NCBI RefSeq assembly: GCF_003951315.1 | Contig: NZ_QLJH01000031.1 | Coordinates: 1-39,908 of the forward strand | Length of the DNA stretch: 39,908 bases | From: Sphingomonas sp. S-NIH.Pt15_0812 | GTDB lineage: Bacteria > Pseudomonadota > Alphaproteobacteria > Sphingomonadales > Sphingomonadaceae | Reading direction: 5' to 3' | In this document: one piece after another, positions 16,006 through 24,176 of the stretch | Numbering within the stretch: position 1 is the stretch's first letter | How the letters are laid out: each line of letters opens with the position of its first letter | Translations under genes and position numbers: made by a program | Notes under the pieces: model-generated | What the model saw: the letters and a program-made list of their open reading frames with translations, nothing else | Told to the model about the DNA's origin: nothing | Database searches by the model: none

Positions 16006-18603
16006 ATGCAGCTCGTCATCGTCGAATCGCCCGCCAAGGCGAAGACCATCGAAAAATATCTCGGGTCGGACTATCGAGTCCTGGCCTCCTACGGCCATGT
16101 CCGCGACCTGCCGCCCAAGGACGGCTCGGTGAATCCCGATGACGGATTCGCAATGGAGTGGGAAAATTACGCCGACAAGGCCAAGCAGCTCAAGGCGATC
16201 GCCGACCTGTCCAAGACCGCCGACCGCCTGATCCTGGCGACCGACCCCGATCGCGAGGGCGAGGCGATCAGCTGGCACGTGCAGGAGGTGCTGCGCGCGC
16301 GCAAGGCGCTGCCCAAGGACGTGCAGCGCGTCACCTTCAACGCGATCACCAAACAGGCCGTCACCAGCGCGATGCAGGCCCCGCGCGAGCTGGATACCGA
16401 CCTGATCGATGCCTATCGCGCCCGCCGCGCGCTGGATTACCTGGTCGGCTTCACCCTGTCGCCGGTCTTGTGGCGCAAGCTGCCCGGCGCCAAGTCGGCC
16501 GGTCGCGTCCAGTCGGTGGCGCTGCGCCTGATCGTCGAGCGCGAGCGCGAGATCGAGAGCTTCGTCTCGCAGGAATATTGGTCGGTCACCGCCGCGCTGG
16601 AGCAGGACGGCACGCCCTTCACCGCGCGGCTGGTGCAGTGGGAGGGGAAAAAGCTCGACCGGCTGTCGATCGGCAACGAGGGCGACGCGCTGCGCGCCAA
16701 GGCGGATGTCGAGGCGGGCCGGTTCGAGGTGCAGTCGGTCGAGACTCGGCCGGCGACGCGCAACCCGCCGCCGCCCTTCACCACCTCGACCCTGCAGCAG
16801 GAGGCGGCGCGCAAGCTCGGCTTCTCCGCCGACCATACGATGCGGATCGCGCAGGGCCTCTACGAGGACGGCGCGATCACCTATATGCGGACCGACGGCG
16901 TGCAGATGGACGGCAGCGCCATTTCCGCCGCGCGCAAGGCGGTGGCCGATCGCTACGACGCCTCCTACGTCCCCGACAAGCCGCGCCAGTACCAGACCAA
17001 GGCGAAGAACGCGCAGGAAGCGCACGAGGCGATCCGCCCGACCGATTTCGGCCGCGACAAGGTCGGCGGCGGCGATCACGCCCGCCTCTACGAACTGGTC
17101 TGGAAGCGCGCGCTGGCCAGCCAGATGGCCTCGGCGCGGATGGAGCGGACGACGATTGATCTCGCCGACGGCACCGGCCGCCACATGCTCCGCGCGACCG
17201 GGCAGGTGGTGCTGTTCCCCGGCTATCTCGCGCTCTACGAGGAAGGCCAGGACGACAGCGCCACCGACGAGGAGGCGCGCCGCCTGCCCCGCCTGCGCGA
17301 GGGCGATACGCCGGCCAAGAAGGGCGTCGCCGCCGAGCAGCATTTCACCCAGCCGCCGCCACGCTTCTCCGAGGCGTCGCTGGTCAAGCGGATGGAGGAA
17401 CTGGGGATCGGCCGCCCGTCCACCTATGCGTCGATCATCAAGACGCTGAAGGACCGCGCCTATGTCCGCGTCGAGAAGAACCGCTTCTTCGCCGAGGAGA
17501 GCGGGCGGCTGGTGACGGCGTTCCTAGAACGCTTCTTCGAGAAATATGTCGGCTTCGACTATACCGCCGGGCTGGAGGAGGAGCTGGACGACGTGTCCGG
17601 CGGCCGCGCCGAGTGGCAGGCGGTGCTGGAGGCGTTCTGGCGCGACTTCAAGCCGCGCACCGCCGAGGTGATGGAGCAGCAGCCGAGCGCGATCACCGCC
17701 GAGCTGGACCAGTTCCTGGCCCCCTATCTCTTCCCGGAAAAAGCGGACGGCGGCGACCCGCGCCTGTGCCCCAATTGCGGCGCGGGCAAGCTGGCGCTGC
17801 GCGGCGGCCGGTTCGGCGCGTTCGTCGCCTGCTCCAACTATCCGGAGTGCAAATATACGCGTCGCTTCGCGCAGGGCGGCGCGGCAGCCGAGGATAGCGG
17901 CCCGGAGACGCTGGGCAACGATCCCGAGACGGGCCTGCCGGTCGAGCGCAAGTCGGGGCGGTTCGGCCCCTATATCCAGCTGGGCGACGGCAAGGACGCC
18001 AAGCGCGCCTCCATCCCCAAGGATGTCGATCTCGACCTGGAATGGGCGCTGAAGCTGCTCAGCCTGCCGCGCACGATCGGCAACCATCCGGAGACGGGCG
18101 AACCGATCACCGCGTCGATCGGCCGCTATGGCCCCTATCTGGCCCATGCCGGCAAATATGCGCGGCTCCAGGCGACCGCCGACGTGTTCGAGACGGGGAT
18201 GAACGCCGCCGTGGTCAAGCTGGCCGAGGCGGCGGCGGGCGGCGGCCGTCCGGCGCGGGGGGCCGCGCGCGAGCCGCTCAAGCTGCTCGGCAAGCATCCG
18301 CGCACCGAGGCGGAGCTGAAGGTGATGGAGGGCCGCTACGGCGCCTATGTCACCGATGGCGAGACCAATGCGACCCTGCCCAAGTCGGTGACGGTCGACC
18401 AGCTGACGCTGGAGGAAGCCGCTTCGCTGATCGACGCGCGCGCGGCGGCCGGGCCGAAGACCAAGAAGCCGGTGAAGAAGGCGGCGGCGAAGAAGCCGGC
18501 GGCGGACAAGAAGGCCCCGGCCGAGAAGAAGGCGGCGGTCAAGAAACCGGCGACGAAGAAGCCCGCCGCGAAGAAGGCGGCGAAGCCGGCCGACGGAGAG
18601 TAA
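16006..18603 (+). CDS. topA: DNA topoisomerase I TopA
   Basis: The 865-residue type IA enzyme relaxes negative supercoils behind polymerases. The N-terminal Toprim domain begins VIVESPAKAKTI and has DPDREGE at residues 80-86. The catalytic tyrosine is Y293 in ITYMRTDG. One four-cysteine zinc finger (C588, C591, C609, C615) is followed by three C-terminal repeats with GRFGPYI-, GRYGPYL- and GRYGAYV-type cores. The final ~50 residues are a lysine/alanine/proline tail resembling histone H1, expected to bind DNA non-specifically. The 74-base gap after dprA shows no strong promoter or ribosome site, so the start rests on the family N-terminus MQLVIVESP. Confidence 0.97.
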   Translation: MQLVIVESPAKAKTIEKYLGSDYRVLASYGHVRDLPPKDGSVNPDDGFAMEWENYADKAKQLKAIADLSKTADRLILATDPDREGEAISWHVQEVLRARKALPKDVQRVTFNAITKQAVTSAMQAPRELDTDLIDAYRARRALDYLVGFTLSPVLWRKLPGAKSAGRVQSVALRLIVEREREIESFVSQEYWSVTAALEQDGTPFTARLVQWEGKKLDRLSIGNEGDALRAKADVEAGRFEVQSVETRPATRNPPPPFTTSTLQQEAARKLGFSADHTMRIAQGLYEDGAITYMRTDGVQMDGSAISAARKAVADRYDASYVPDKPRQYQTKAKNAQEAHEAIRPTDFGRDKVGGGDHARLYELVWKRALASQMASARMERTTIDLADGTGRHMLRATGQVVLFPGYLALYEEGQDDSATDEEARRLPRLREGDTPAKKGVAAEQHFTQPPPRFSEASLVKRMEELGIGRPSTYASIIKTLKDRAYVRVEKNRFFAEESGRLVTAFLERFFEKYVGFDYTAGLEEELDDVSGGRAEWQAVLEAFWRDFKPRTAEVMEQQPSAITAELDQFLAPYLFPEKADGGDPRLCPNCGAGKLALRGGRFGAFVACSNYPECKYTRRFAQGGAAAEDSGPETLGNDPETGLPVERKSGRFGPYIQLGDGKDAKRASIPKDVDLDLEWALKLLSLPRTIGNHPETGEPITASIGRYGPYLAHAGKYARLQATADVFETGMNAAVVKLAEAAAGGGRPARGAAREPLKLLGKHPRTEAELKVMEGRYGAYVTDGETNATLPKSVTVDQLTLEEAASLIDARAAAGPKTKKPVKKAAAKKPAADKKAPAEKKAAVKKPATKKPAAKKAAKPADGE

Positions 18604-18607
18604 GGCG

Positions 18608-18636
18608 ATCACCCCCGCTCATCGGGCGGGGGTGAT
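18608..18636 (+). terminator. Terminator hairpin after topA
   Basis: A perfect 11-base inverted repeat, ATCACCCCCGC (18608-18618) and GCGGGGGTGAT (18626-18636), with a 7-base loop, starts 4 bases past the topA stop. There is no long T-run, but stem strength and position make it a good candidate for the 3' end of topA. Confidence 0.65.
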
Positions 18637-18670
18637 TATGGACTGGCCCGATACCGAAGCTCTTCGACCA

Positions 18671-18731
18671 TCCCGGCGAAGGTCGGGCGAACAGGCCGGA
18701 CGATCTTGTGCTCCTGCGTTCGCAGGAGCAC
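18671..18731. repeat. REP-like palindromic repeat pair
   Basis: Two inverted repeats lie in the 176-base gap between topA and the exonuclease. One has CCCG/CGGG arms around a GAAGG-type centre (18672-18687). The other is a perfect palindrome with 11-base arms GTGCTCCTGCG (18708-18718) and its complement (18721-18731) around TT. The compact form with a two-base loop and the intergenic placement are typical of dispersed REP-type elements. Copy number in the genome cannot be seen here. Confidence 0.5.
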
Positions 18732-18779
18732 GGTAGCGACTCGGATCACCGACAGCCCGCCGATAGCGCCGACGCCGCC

Positions 18780-19544
18780 TTACAGCAGCAATTCCTGCGG
18801 CGTCAGGCGGCCGACATGGCCGCCGCCGCGCCGGCGCGCCATCTCCGTCTCGGCGGTGTGGCGGATGTCGGGGTCGCGGTCGGTCAGGAAGCCGATCAGG
18901 CTCTCCTCCTCGATCTCGCGCCATTCCTTGCCGCGATCGGGGCCGTAGCGGACGCGGGGCAGCAGGCCCGGCTCCTTCGACCATTGGATCAGCTGCGCGA
19001 CCGACGCCTCGTTCAACTGGTCGCGCAGATGGTGCGCGGTGACATAGGCATCGGGAAAGGCGCGGTGGATCGGCAGGCCGCGCTCATGCACCATCCCCTC
19101 CGGCTTGCGCCAGTAGCGCAGCACCTGGTTGGAGAAGCTGGGGCTGTCCGGCCAGAGCCGGAGCGCGCATTTCCAGGTGCAGATCCAGTCGGCGCCGCGC
19201 GTCAGCGCCGGGGTGCAATATTGCTCCTCGAAACTGGCGCGGTGCGCGGCCAGCGCGATGCGACGGGGCCAGGGGTCGAGCACCGGCCGCGCGACATCGT
19301 GCCACCAGCGGGCATCGGCCACATCCTCGTCGCGGATATGGTGGATCGCCATGGTGATGGGCGGGATCGGCCGGCCGGGATTGACCAGGATGCTGCCGCC
19401 CTCGCCCTGCAAGTCCCAGCGCCCGTCCTGGCCCAGCGCCACGTCCTGCCAGCCGATCTCGATCACGGCATGGGCGGGCGGGGAATTGCCGGTCGTCTCG
19501 AGGTCGATGACGCGGATGATCGAGGGGGCGGGGGGAGGAGCCAT
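18780..19544 (-). CDS. DEDD-type 3'-5' exonuclease (DnaQ/RNase T-like)
   Basis: The 254-residue protein has an exonuclease fold. VIDLETTG near the N-terminus supplies the first metal-binding acids, and the later HRAFPDAYVTAHHL supplies the H...D of the third motif. The C-terminal part ends in a conserved-looking tail (EEESLIGFLTDRDPDIRHTAETEM). No polymerase III holoenzyme features are seen, so it is a stand-alone nuclease acting on DNA or RNA ends. The ATG at 19544 is preceded by GGCTCCTCC-complementary purines and lies 4 bases after the phosphohexomutase stop. It closes the mipZ operon. The exact substrate is unknown. Confidence 0.8.
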   Translation of the reverse strand: MAPPPAPSIIRVIDLETTGNSPPAHAVIEIGWQDVALGQDGRWDLQGEGGSILVNPGRPIPPITMAIHHIRDEDVADARWWHDVARPVLDPWPRRIALAAHRASFEEQYCTPALTRGADWICTWKCALRLWPDSPSFSNQVLRYWRKPEGMVHERGLPIHRAFPDAYVTAHHLRDQLNEASVAQLIQWSKEPGLLPRVRYGPDRGKEWREIEEESLIGFLTDRDPDIRHTAETEMARRRGGGHVGRLTPQELLL

Positions 19545-19548
19545 GCCC

Positions 19549-20952
19549 CTATGTGGGGCCGGTTTCGCCGGAAAGCGAGGCCGCGACGCCGCAGGCCGCA
19601 AGATGCGACTCCACGCCCGCCAACAGGGTGGCGAGGTCGTCGGCATCGGTCGCCTCCGCCCGCACCGTCACGGCGGCTTGGGTGTTGGAGGGGCGCAGCA
19701 GCCACCAGCCCGTCCCCTGGCTGACCCGCAGGCCATCGGTGGTGTCGACCGCCACGCCCTCGGCCGCGAGTCGCGTGGCGACCGAGTCGACCACCGCCCA
19801 TTTGCGCGACTCGGGCACCGGGATGCGCAGGTCCGGCGTCGAGACCAGGCGCGGCATCGCGTCGTGCAGGTCGGTCAGCGACCGCCCGGCGAGATCGATC
19901 GCGCGGATCAGCCGCACGGCGGCGTAGAGCGCATCGTCGAAGCCGTAATACTCGTGCCCGAAGAAGATATGGCCCGACATCTCGCCCGCCAGCGGCGCCC
20001 CGGTGTCCGCCATCAGGGTCTTCAGCGAGCTGTGCCCGGTGCGGCCCATCACCGGGGTGCCGCCCCATTGCGCGATCCGGTCGAACAGCGCGCGGCTGGA
20101 CTTCACATCGCCGACCACCGTCGCGCCCGGCCGTTCCAGCAGCAGCCGCTCGGCGAGCAGCATCAGGATCTGGTCGCCCCACAGGATGCGACCCCGCCCG
20201 TCGACCGCGCCGATCCGGTCGCCATCGCCATCGAAGGCCAGGCCGAAATCCAGCCCCCGTTCCGCCACCAGCGCTTGCAGGTCGACCAGGTTCGCGGCGT
20301 CGCTGGGGTCGGGATGGTGATGCGGGAAATGCCCATCCGGCACGATGTGGAGCAGGTGATGCTCACCCGGCAGCCGCGCGGTCAGCCGCTCGACCACCGG
20401 CCCGGCCGCGCCGCTGCCGCAATCCCAGCCGATGCGGAAGGCGGGGGCGCGGCCCGGCGCCTGCCCCTGGAGCAGCCGGTCGACATAGGCGTCGTGCAGG
20501 TCGATCGACTCGACCGTCCCCGCTCCCCGGCTCCACCTGCCCGACTCGGCGAGCGCGCCCAGTGCCGTAATCCCCGGCCCATGCAGGCTGCGGTGGCGCA
20601 GCACCATCTTGAAGCCATTGTCGTCGCGCGGATTATGGCTGCCGGTCACCTGGATGCCGCCGGCCATGCCCGGCAGCACCGCTTCGGCGAAATAGAGCAT
20701 GGGCGAGGGGCCGAGCCCGATCCGCACCACGTCCACCCCGCCCTCGGTCAGGCCACGCACCAGCGCAGCCTCCAGCATCTCCGAGGTCAGCCGACCGTCG
20801 CGGCCGACCACCACCCGGCCGCCGCCCGTCTCCGCCACGCGCGTCGCGAAGCAGCGGCCGATCGCATAGCCGTCCGCCGCGTGCAGCGTCCGGCCGACGG
20901 TGCCGCGCACGTCATATTCGCGCAGGATCACGGGGTCGAAGCGATGGCTCAT
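19549..20952 (-). CDS. Phosphomannomutase/phosphoglucomutase
   Basis: The 467-residue alpha-D-phosphohexomutase interconverts hexose 1- and 6-phosphates, feeding surface polysaccharide precursors. The phosphoserine loop is VTGSHNPRDDNGFK, the metal loop FDGDGDRIGAVD, the sugar loop GEMSGHIFFG, and the C-terminal phosphate-binding region appears around RPSNTQAAVTVRAEA. Length matches the AlgC-type enzymes. The ATG at 20952 overlaps the J-protein stop by four bases (ATGA). Mannose versus glucose preference is not readable, so no symbol is given. Confidence 0.92.
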   Translation of the reverse strand: MSHRFDPVILREYDVRGTVGRTLHAADGYAIGRCFATRVAETGGGRVVVGRDGRLTSEMLEAALVRGLTEGGVDVVRIGLGPSPMLYFAEAVLPGMAGGIQVTGSHNPRDDNGFKMVLRHRSLHGPGITALGALAESGRWSRGAGTVESIDLHDAYVDRLLQGQAPGRAPAFRIGWDCGSGAAGPVVERLTARLPGEHHLLHIVPDGHFPHHHPDPSDAANLVDLQALVAERGLDFGLAFDGDGDRIGAVDGRGRILWGDQILMLLAERLLLERPGATVVGDVKSSRALFDRIAQWGGTPVMGRTGHSSLKTLMADTGAPLAGEMSGHIFFGHEYYGFDDALYAAVRLIRAIDLAGRSLTDLHDAMPRLVSTPDLRIPVPESRKWAVVDSVATRLAAEGVAVDTTDGLRVSQGTGWWLLRPSNTQAAVTVRAEATDADDLATLLAGVESHLAACGVAASLSGETGPT

Positions 20953-21203
20953 GCCGAGGGGCCGAGCAGCCGGTCGCGCGCGGCATTGACCCGCTGCGCC
21001 AGTTCGGCCGATCCGCCGCGATCGGGGTGGACGCCCGCCAGCAATCGGCGGTGCGCCGCGCGGATCGCCGCCGCGTCGGCGCGGGGACCGACGCCCAGCA
21101 CCGCCCGCGCCTCCGCCTCGTCGGCCGCCATGCGCCGCTTGCCCGACGGCTTCAGATAGGTCCACGCCGCCCAGATCAGCAGCGCGACGACCAGCCACTT
21201 CAT
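20949..21203 (-). CDS. Small membrane-anchored J-domain protein
   Basis: The 84-residue protein has one N-terminal membrane helix (residues 2-17, WLVVALLIWAAWTYL) followed by a short J domain with the diagnostic HPD in LLAGVHPDRGGS and helix IV VNAARDRLL. The layout matches the Tim14/Pam18-like DnaJ proteins of alphaproteobacteria, which stimulate an Hsp70 at the membrane. It starts 10 bases after mipZ and overlaps the phosphohexomutase gene. Client and Hsp70 partner are unknown. Confidence 0.88.
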   Translation of the reverse strand: MKWLVVALLIWAAWTYLKPSGKRRMAADEAEARAVLGVGPRADAAAIRAAHRRLLAGVHPDRGGSAELAQRVNAARDRLLGPSA

Positions 21204-21213
21204 CAGGATGGAA

Positions 21214-22041
21214 TCACGCCGCGACGTCCGGCACGCCGGGGGCCTCGGCCATCTCCGCGCCCTGTTCGCGTCCGGCGATCTCGCCGGTATCGGGCAGTTG
21301 CAGCGCCGCCATCATCTCGCGCAGCTCCTGGCGCGCGGCGACATGGCCGATGCCCATCGATCCGATCGCCTTGGCGTCGATCATCGTCAGCCCCTGCGGG
21401 AACATCTCGCGATAGATCACGCGCTCGCCCAGACCCGGGATGATGCGGAAGCCGACCCGCTTGGCCAGCTGCGCCAGCGCGTCGGACACGCGGCGCATGT
21501 TGCGCGCCTCGATATGCTGGAGGCGGTTGCGCAGCACGACCCAGTCGATCGTGGTGCCGTCGGCGCGCGCCCGCTGTTTGCGCGCGTCCCAGATCAGCTC
21601 CGAATAGAAGGACGGGCGCGTCACCTGATAGGTGTCGGGATCGACCTGGCCGATCAGGTCGAAATCGACGAAACTGTCGTTCATCGGCGTGACCAGCGTG
21701 TTCGACAGCGTCGCCGCCGTGCGCGCGAAATAATCGTCGCGGCCGGGCGTGTCGACGACCAGATAGTCGCAATCCTGCTCCAAGTCGCGCCACGTCGCCT
21801 CGAAGAAGTCCTCGCTCTCGCCGTCATGCGTGGCATGGCGCGGCATCGGCAGCTCCAGCCCCTTGGACCGGATCGTCTGGGCGCGATTGTCCAGATAGCG
21901 GCCCACCGTGCGCTGGCGATGATCGAGGTCGAGGCAGGAGACGCGCGCCCCCTTGGCAGCCAGCGCGATGGCGACGTGCACCGCGGTGGTCGACTTGCCG
22001 GTGCCGCCCTTTTCGTTGGCGAAGACGATGACGTGGGGCAT
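21214..22041 (-). CDS. mipZ: Division-plane positioning ATPase MipZ
   Basis: The 275-residue ParA-superfamily ATPase forms a gradient from ParB at the poles and inhibits FtsZ there, placing the septum at mid-cell. It has the deviant Walker A KGGTGKSTTAVH (residues 11-22). It also carries segments specific to MipZ rather than ParA: DLDHRQRTVGRYLDNR, TPMNDSFVDFDLIG, WVVLRNRLQHIEARN and LGERVIYREMFPQGLT, all close to the Caulobacter protein as I know it. A purine-rich ribosome site (GGAAGAAGAGGG) precedes the ATG. It leads the operon and is divergent from panC. Confidence 0.95.
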   Translation of the reverse strand: MPHVIVFANEKGGTGKSTTAVHVAIALAAKGARVSCLDLDHRQRTVGRYLDNRAQTIRSKGLELPMPRHATHDGESEDFFEATWRDLEQDCDYLVVDTPGRDDYFARTAATLSNTLVTPMNDSFVDFDLIGQVDPDTYQVTRPSFYSELIWDARKQRARADGTTIDWVVLRNRLQHIEARNMRRVSDALAQLAKRVGFRIIPGLGERVIYREMFPQGLTMIDAKAIGSMGIGHVAARQELREMMAALQLPDTGEIAGREQGAEMAEAPGVPDVAA

Positions 22042-22163
22042 GCGCCCTCTTCTTCCTTATTGCTACTGCGGTCTCCCCTCCATAGAAGCGCCCGCCGTTG
22101 GGTGCGAGGGAAGTTTTGCGTATCGCCCGTCGATCCCATATGCCGTTCTGAAGGAGTCCTGCC

Positions 22164-23000
22164 GTGCTGACCGTTCGCGACCTCAACGACTTGCGGGCGT
22201 CGATCGCCGGCTGGCGAGCCGAGGGCGCGCGGATCGCCCTGGTGCCGACCATGGGCGCGCTCCATGCCGGCCATATGGCGCTGATCGAGGCGGCGCGGCG
22301 GCCCGGCACCCGCGTCGTCGCGTCGATCTTCGTCAATCCCAAGCAGTTCGGCCCCAACGAGGACCTGTCGCGCTATCCCCGGCGCGAGGGGGCGGATGCG
22401 CGCATGCTGGCCGAGGCGGGCTGCGACCTGCTCTGGCTGCCCTCGGTCGAGACCATGTATCCGGCGGGGTTCGCGACCACCATCTCGGTCGCCGGGGTCA
22501 GCGATCATTTCGACGGCGCGGCGCGCCCCGGCCATTTCGACGGCGTCGCCACCGTCGTCACCAAGCTGTTCCACCAGGTCGGGCCCGACGCCGCCTATTT
22601 CGGCGAGAAGGACTATCAGCAGCTCGCCGTGATCCGCCGCTTCGCCGCCGACCTCAACCTGCCCGTCGAGATTGTCGGCGTGCCGACCCAGCGCGAGGAT
22701 GACGGCCTGGCCCTGTCGTCGCGCAACATCTATCTGGACGAGACGGAGCGCGCCCGCGCGGTCGCGCTGCCGCGGGCGCTGGGCGTCGCGACTCGCGCGA
22801 TCGGCCGGGGCGAGCCGGTCGAGTCGGTGCTGGACGATGCACGCCGGGCGCTGGAGGGCGCGGGCTTCGTCATCGACTATGTCGCGCTCGCCGATGCCGA
22901 GACGCTGGCGCCCGATCCCGAACCCGGCCGGCCGCGCCGGCTGCTGGCGGCGGCGCGCATGGGCCAGACCCGGCTGATCGACAATGTTCCGGTAGAATAA
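22164..23000 (+). CDS. panC: Pantothenate synthetase PanC
   Basis: The 278-residue protein joins pantoate and beta-alanine with ATP to make pantothenate. The nucleotidylyltransferase HIGH-type motif is PTMGALHAGH (residues 29-38). SIFVNPKQFGPNEDLSRYPR, YFGEKDYQQL and LALSSRNIYL, the KMSKS-equivalent region, follow. The start is GTG at 22164, supported by AAGGAG at 22151-22156. panB and panD are not in the window. Confidence 0.97.
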   Translation: MLTVRDLNDLRASIAGWRAEGARIALVPTMGALHAGHMALIEAARRPGTRVVASIFVNPKQFGPNEDLSRYPRREGADARMLAEAGCDLLWLPSVETMYPAGFATTISVAGVSDHFDGAARPGHFDGVATVVTKLFHQVGPDAAYFGEKDYQQLAVIRRFAADLNLPVEIVGVPTQREDDGLALSSRNIYLDETERARAVALPRALGVATRAIGRGEPVESVLDDARRALEGAGFVIDYVALADAETLAPDPEPGRPRRLLAAARMGQTRLIDNVPVE

Positions 23001-23093
23001 GGGCATATGCTCAACAGATTAGGTTAATGGCGTTAACTATTTCTTGAGTCGAATCGGTGCATGAATGAGTCCCATGAGCAATGAGGACGAGTC

Positions 23094-23396
23094 ATGGGCA
23101 ATAGTTTCAAGAGTGCGCAGTTCCTGATCGAGAGTCGAGTCGCCGACGCCGCCGCGGGCGATGTCGACGCCTTGTTCGACCTCGGCATCTGCTACCAGAC
23201 CGGCACCGCCGGCTTGCCCATCGACCTGATCGAAGCCCATAAATGGTTCAATCTCGCCGCCGTGCGCGGTTCGCAGGCGGCGCATGACGCCCGCGCCGAG
23301 GTGGCCGAGGAACTGACCGCGCGCGAGATCGCGACGGCGCAGGCGGCGGCCCGGGCGTGGCTGCGCCTCACCACCAGCATCCGCCACGCGGCCTGA
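23094..23396 (+). CDS. Small Sel1-repeat protein
   Basis: The 100-residue protein has one clear Sel1-like repeat: DLGICYQTGTAGLPIDLIEAHKWFNLAAVRGSQAAH, about residues 29-64. The family forms short alpha-helical solenoids for protein contacts. No signal peptide is seen. The ATG at 23094 has GAGGA a few bases upstream. The 93-base gap after panC is A+T-rich (23012-23050), suggesting its own promoter. Function is unknown; its partner would have to be found experimentally. Confidence 0.78.
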   Translation: MGNSFKSAQFLIESRVADAAAGDVDALFDLGICYQTGTAGLPIDLIEAHKWFNLAAVRGSQAAHDARAEVAEELTAREIATAQAAARAWLRLTTSIRHAA

Positions 23397-23418
23397 TCAT
23401 CGGCCGCCGCCGGCCCGG

Positions 23419-24156
23419 TCAGGGCTTGCGGAACTTGTAGACGAACTGGTCGGTCCGGCCCCGGATGGCGGGATCGAAGACGTTCTTCGAATGATCGTCG
23501 GCCGGGTTGCGCAGCACCTTGCTCTCGCCGACGAAGCGGAAGCCGGCCGCCTCGACCTGACGGCGCACCGCCGCCGGATCGATCCGGTGCGTGGTGCCGG
23601 TATGGGACAGCTCGGTGCCGGGCGCATCGGCATGGTCGATCACGATATAGGTGCCGCCCTTCTTCAACAGCTTGAACACCGCCGCGTCGAAGGACCGCAG
23701 CGCCGGCTCGCCGCCACCGCCATTGGGGATGTCGTGATAGTTTTGCGCCGTCCAGAACAGGTCGACCGGCACCGGCGCGGCCGGCAGGTCGCCGGACTGG
23801 ACCTCGGCGGTGACATTGGCCAGCCCGCGTGCCTGGAGCGCGGGCAGCGACTTGGCGGCGTATTTCGCCCCCGCCGCCGGCCAATAGGCATAGACATGCC
23901 CGTTCGCGCCGACGACGCCGCTGAAGATCCGCGTCCAATATCCGCTGCCCGGCAGGTAATCGACCACCACGTCGCCCGGCTTCACGCCGGCGAATTGCAG
24001 CACCGCCGCCGCCTGGCGCCGGGCATCGTCGCCCTGCTGGTCGGCGCGCGCCGGATCGGCGAGCGCGCGCGTCACCGGCGAGGCCGCCTGTTGCGCGGCG
24101 AGGGGGGCGGCCGCCACCAGCATCATCGCCGCCATCGTCCATCCTGGCTTCATCAT
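23419..24156 (-). CDS. Exported methyltransferase-like protein
   Basis: The 245-residue protein starts with a cleavable signal peptide (MKPGWTMAAMMLVAAAPLAAQQA, likely cut near residue 21), so it acts in the periplasm. The mature part has a class I methyltransferase-like core: VKPGDVVVDYLPGSGYWTRIFSG replaces the usual motif I glycines with YLPGSGYW, and LKKGGTYIVIDHAD resembles a later strand. This fits the predicted-methyltransferase family of COG4798. SAM is not expected in the periplasm, so catalysis is doubtful. AAGGAG at 24161-24166 supports the start. It follows the LLM oxidoreductase gene by 20 bases. Confidence 0.78.
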   Translation of the reverse strand: MMKPGWTMAAMMLVAAAPLAAQQAASPVTRALADPARADQQGDDARRQAAAVLQFAGVKPGDVVVDYLPGSGYWTRIFSGVVGANGHVYAYWPAAGAKYAAKSLPALQARGLANVTAEVQSGDLPAAPVPVDLFWTAQNYHDIPNGGGGEPALRSFDAAVFKLLKKGGTYIVIDHADAPGTELSHTGTTHRIDPAAVRRQVEAAGFRFVGESKVLRNPADDHSKNVFDPAIRGRTDQFVYKFRKP

Positions 24157-24176
24157 CGCTCTCCTTATCCTCTGGA

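Noticed and set aside
16158..17159. Alternative frame inside topA
   Set aside because: Low-complexity arginine/alanine/glycine translation overlapping a certain gene.
18466..18600. Repeated lysine/alanine/proline codons at the end of topA
   Set aside because: This is low-complexity coding sequence for the basic tail, with no regular DNA period, so it is not a CRISPR or tandem-repeat array.
23033..23040. CtrA-like half site TTAACTAT before the Sel1 gene
   Set aside because: One mismatch to TTAACCAT and no second half at the proper 7-base spacing; too weak to call.
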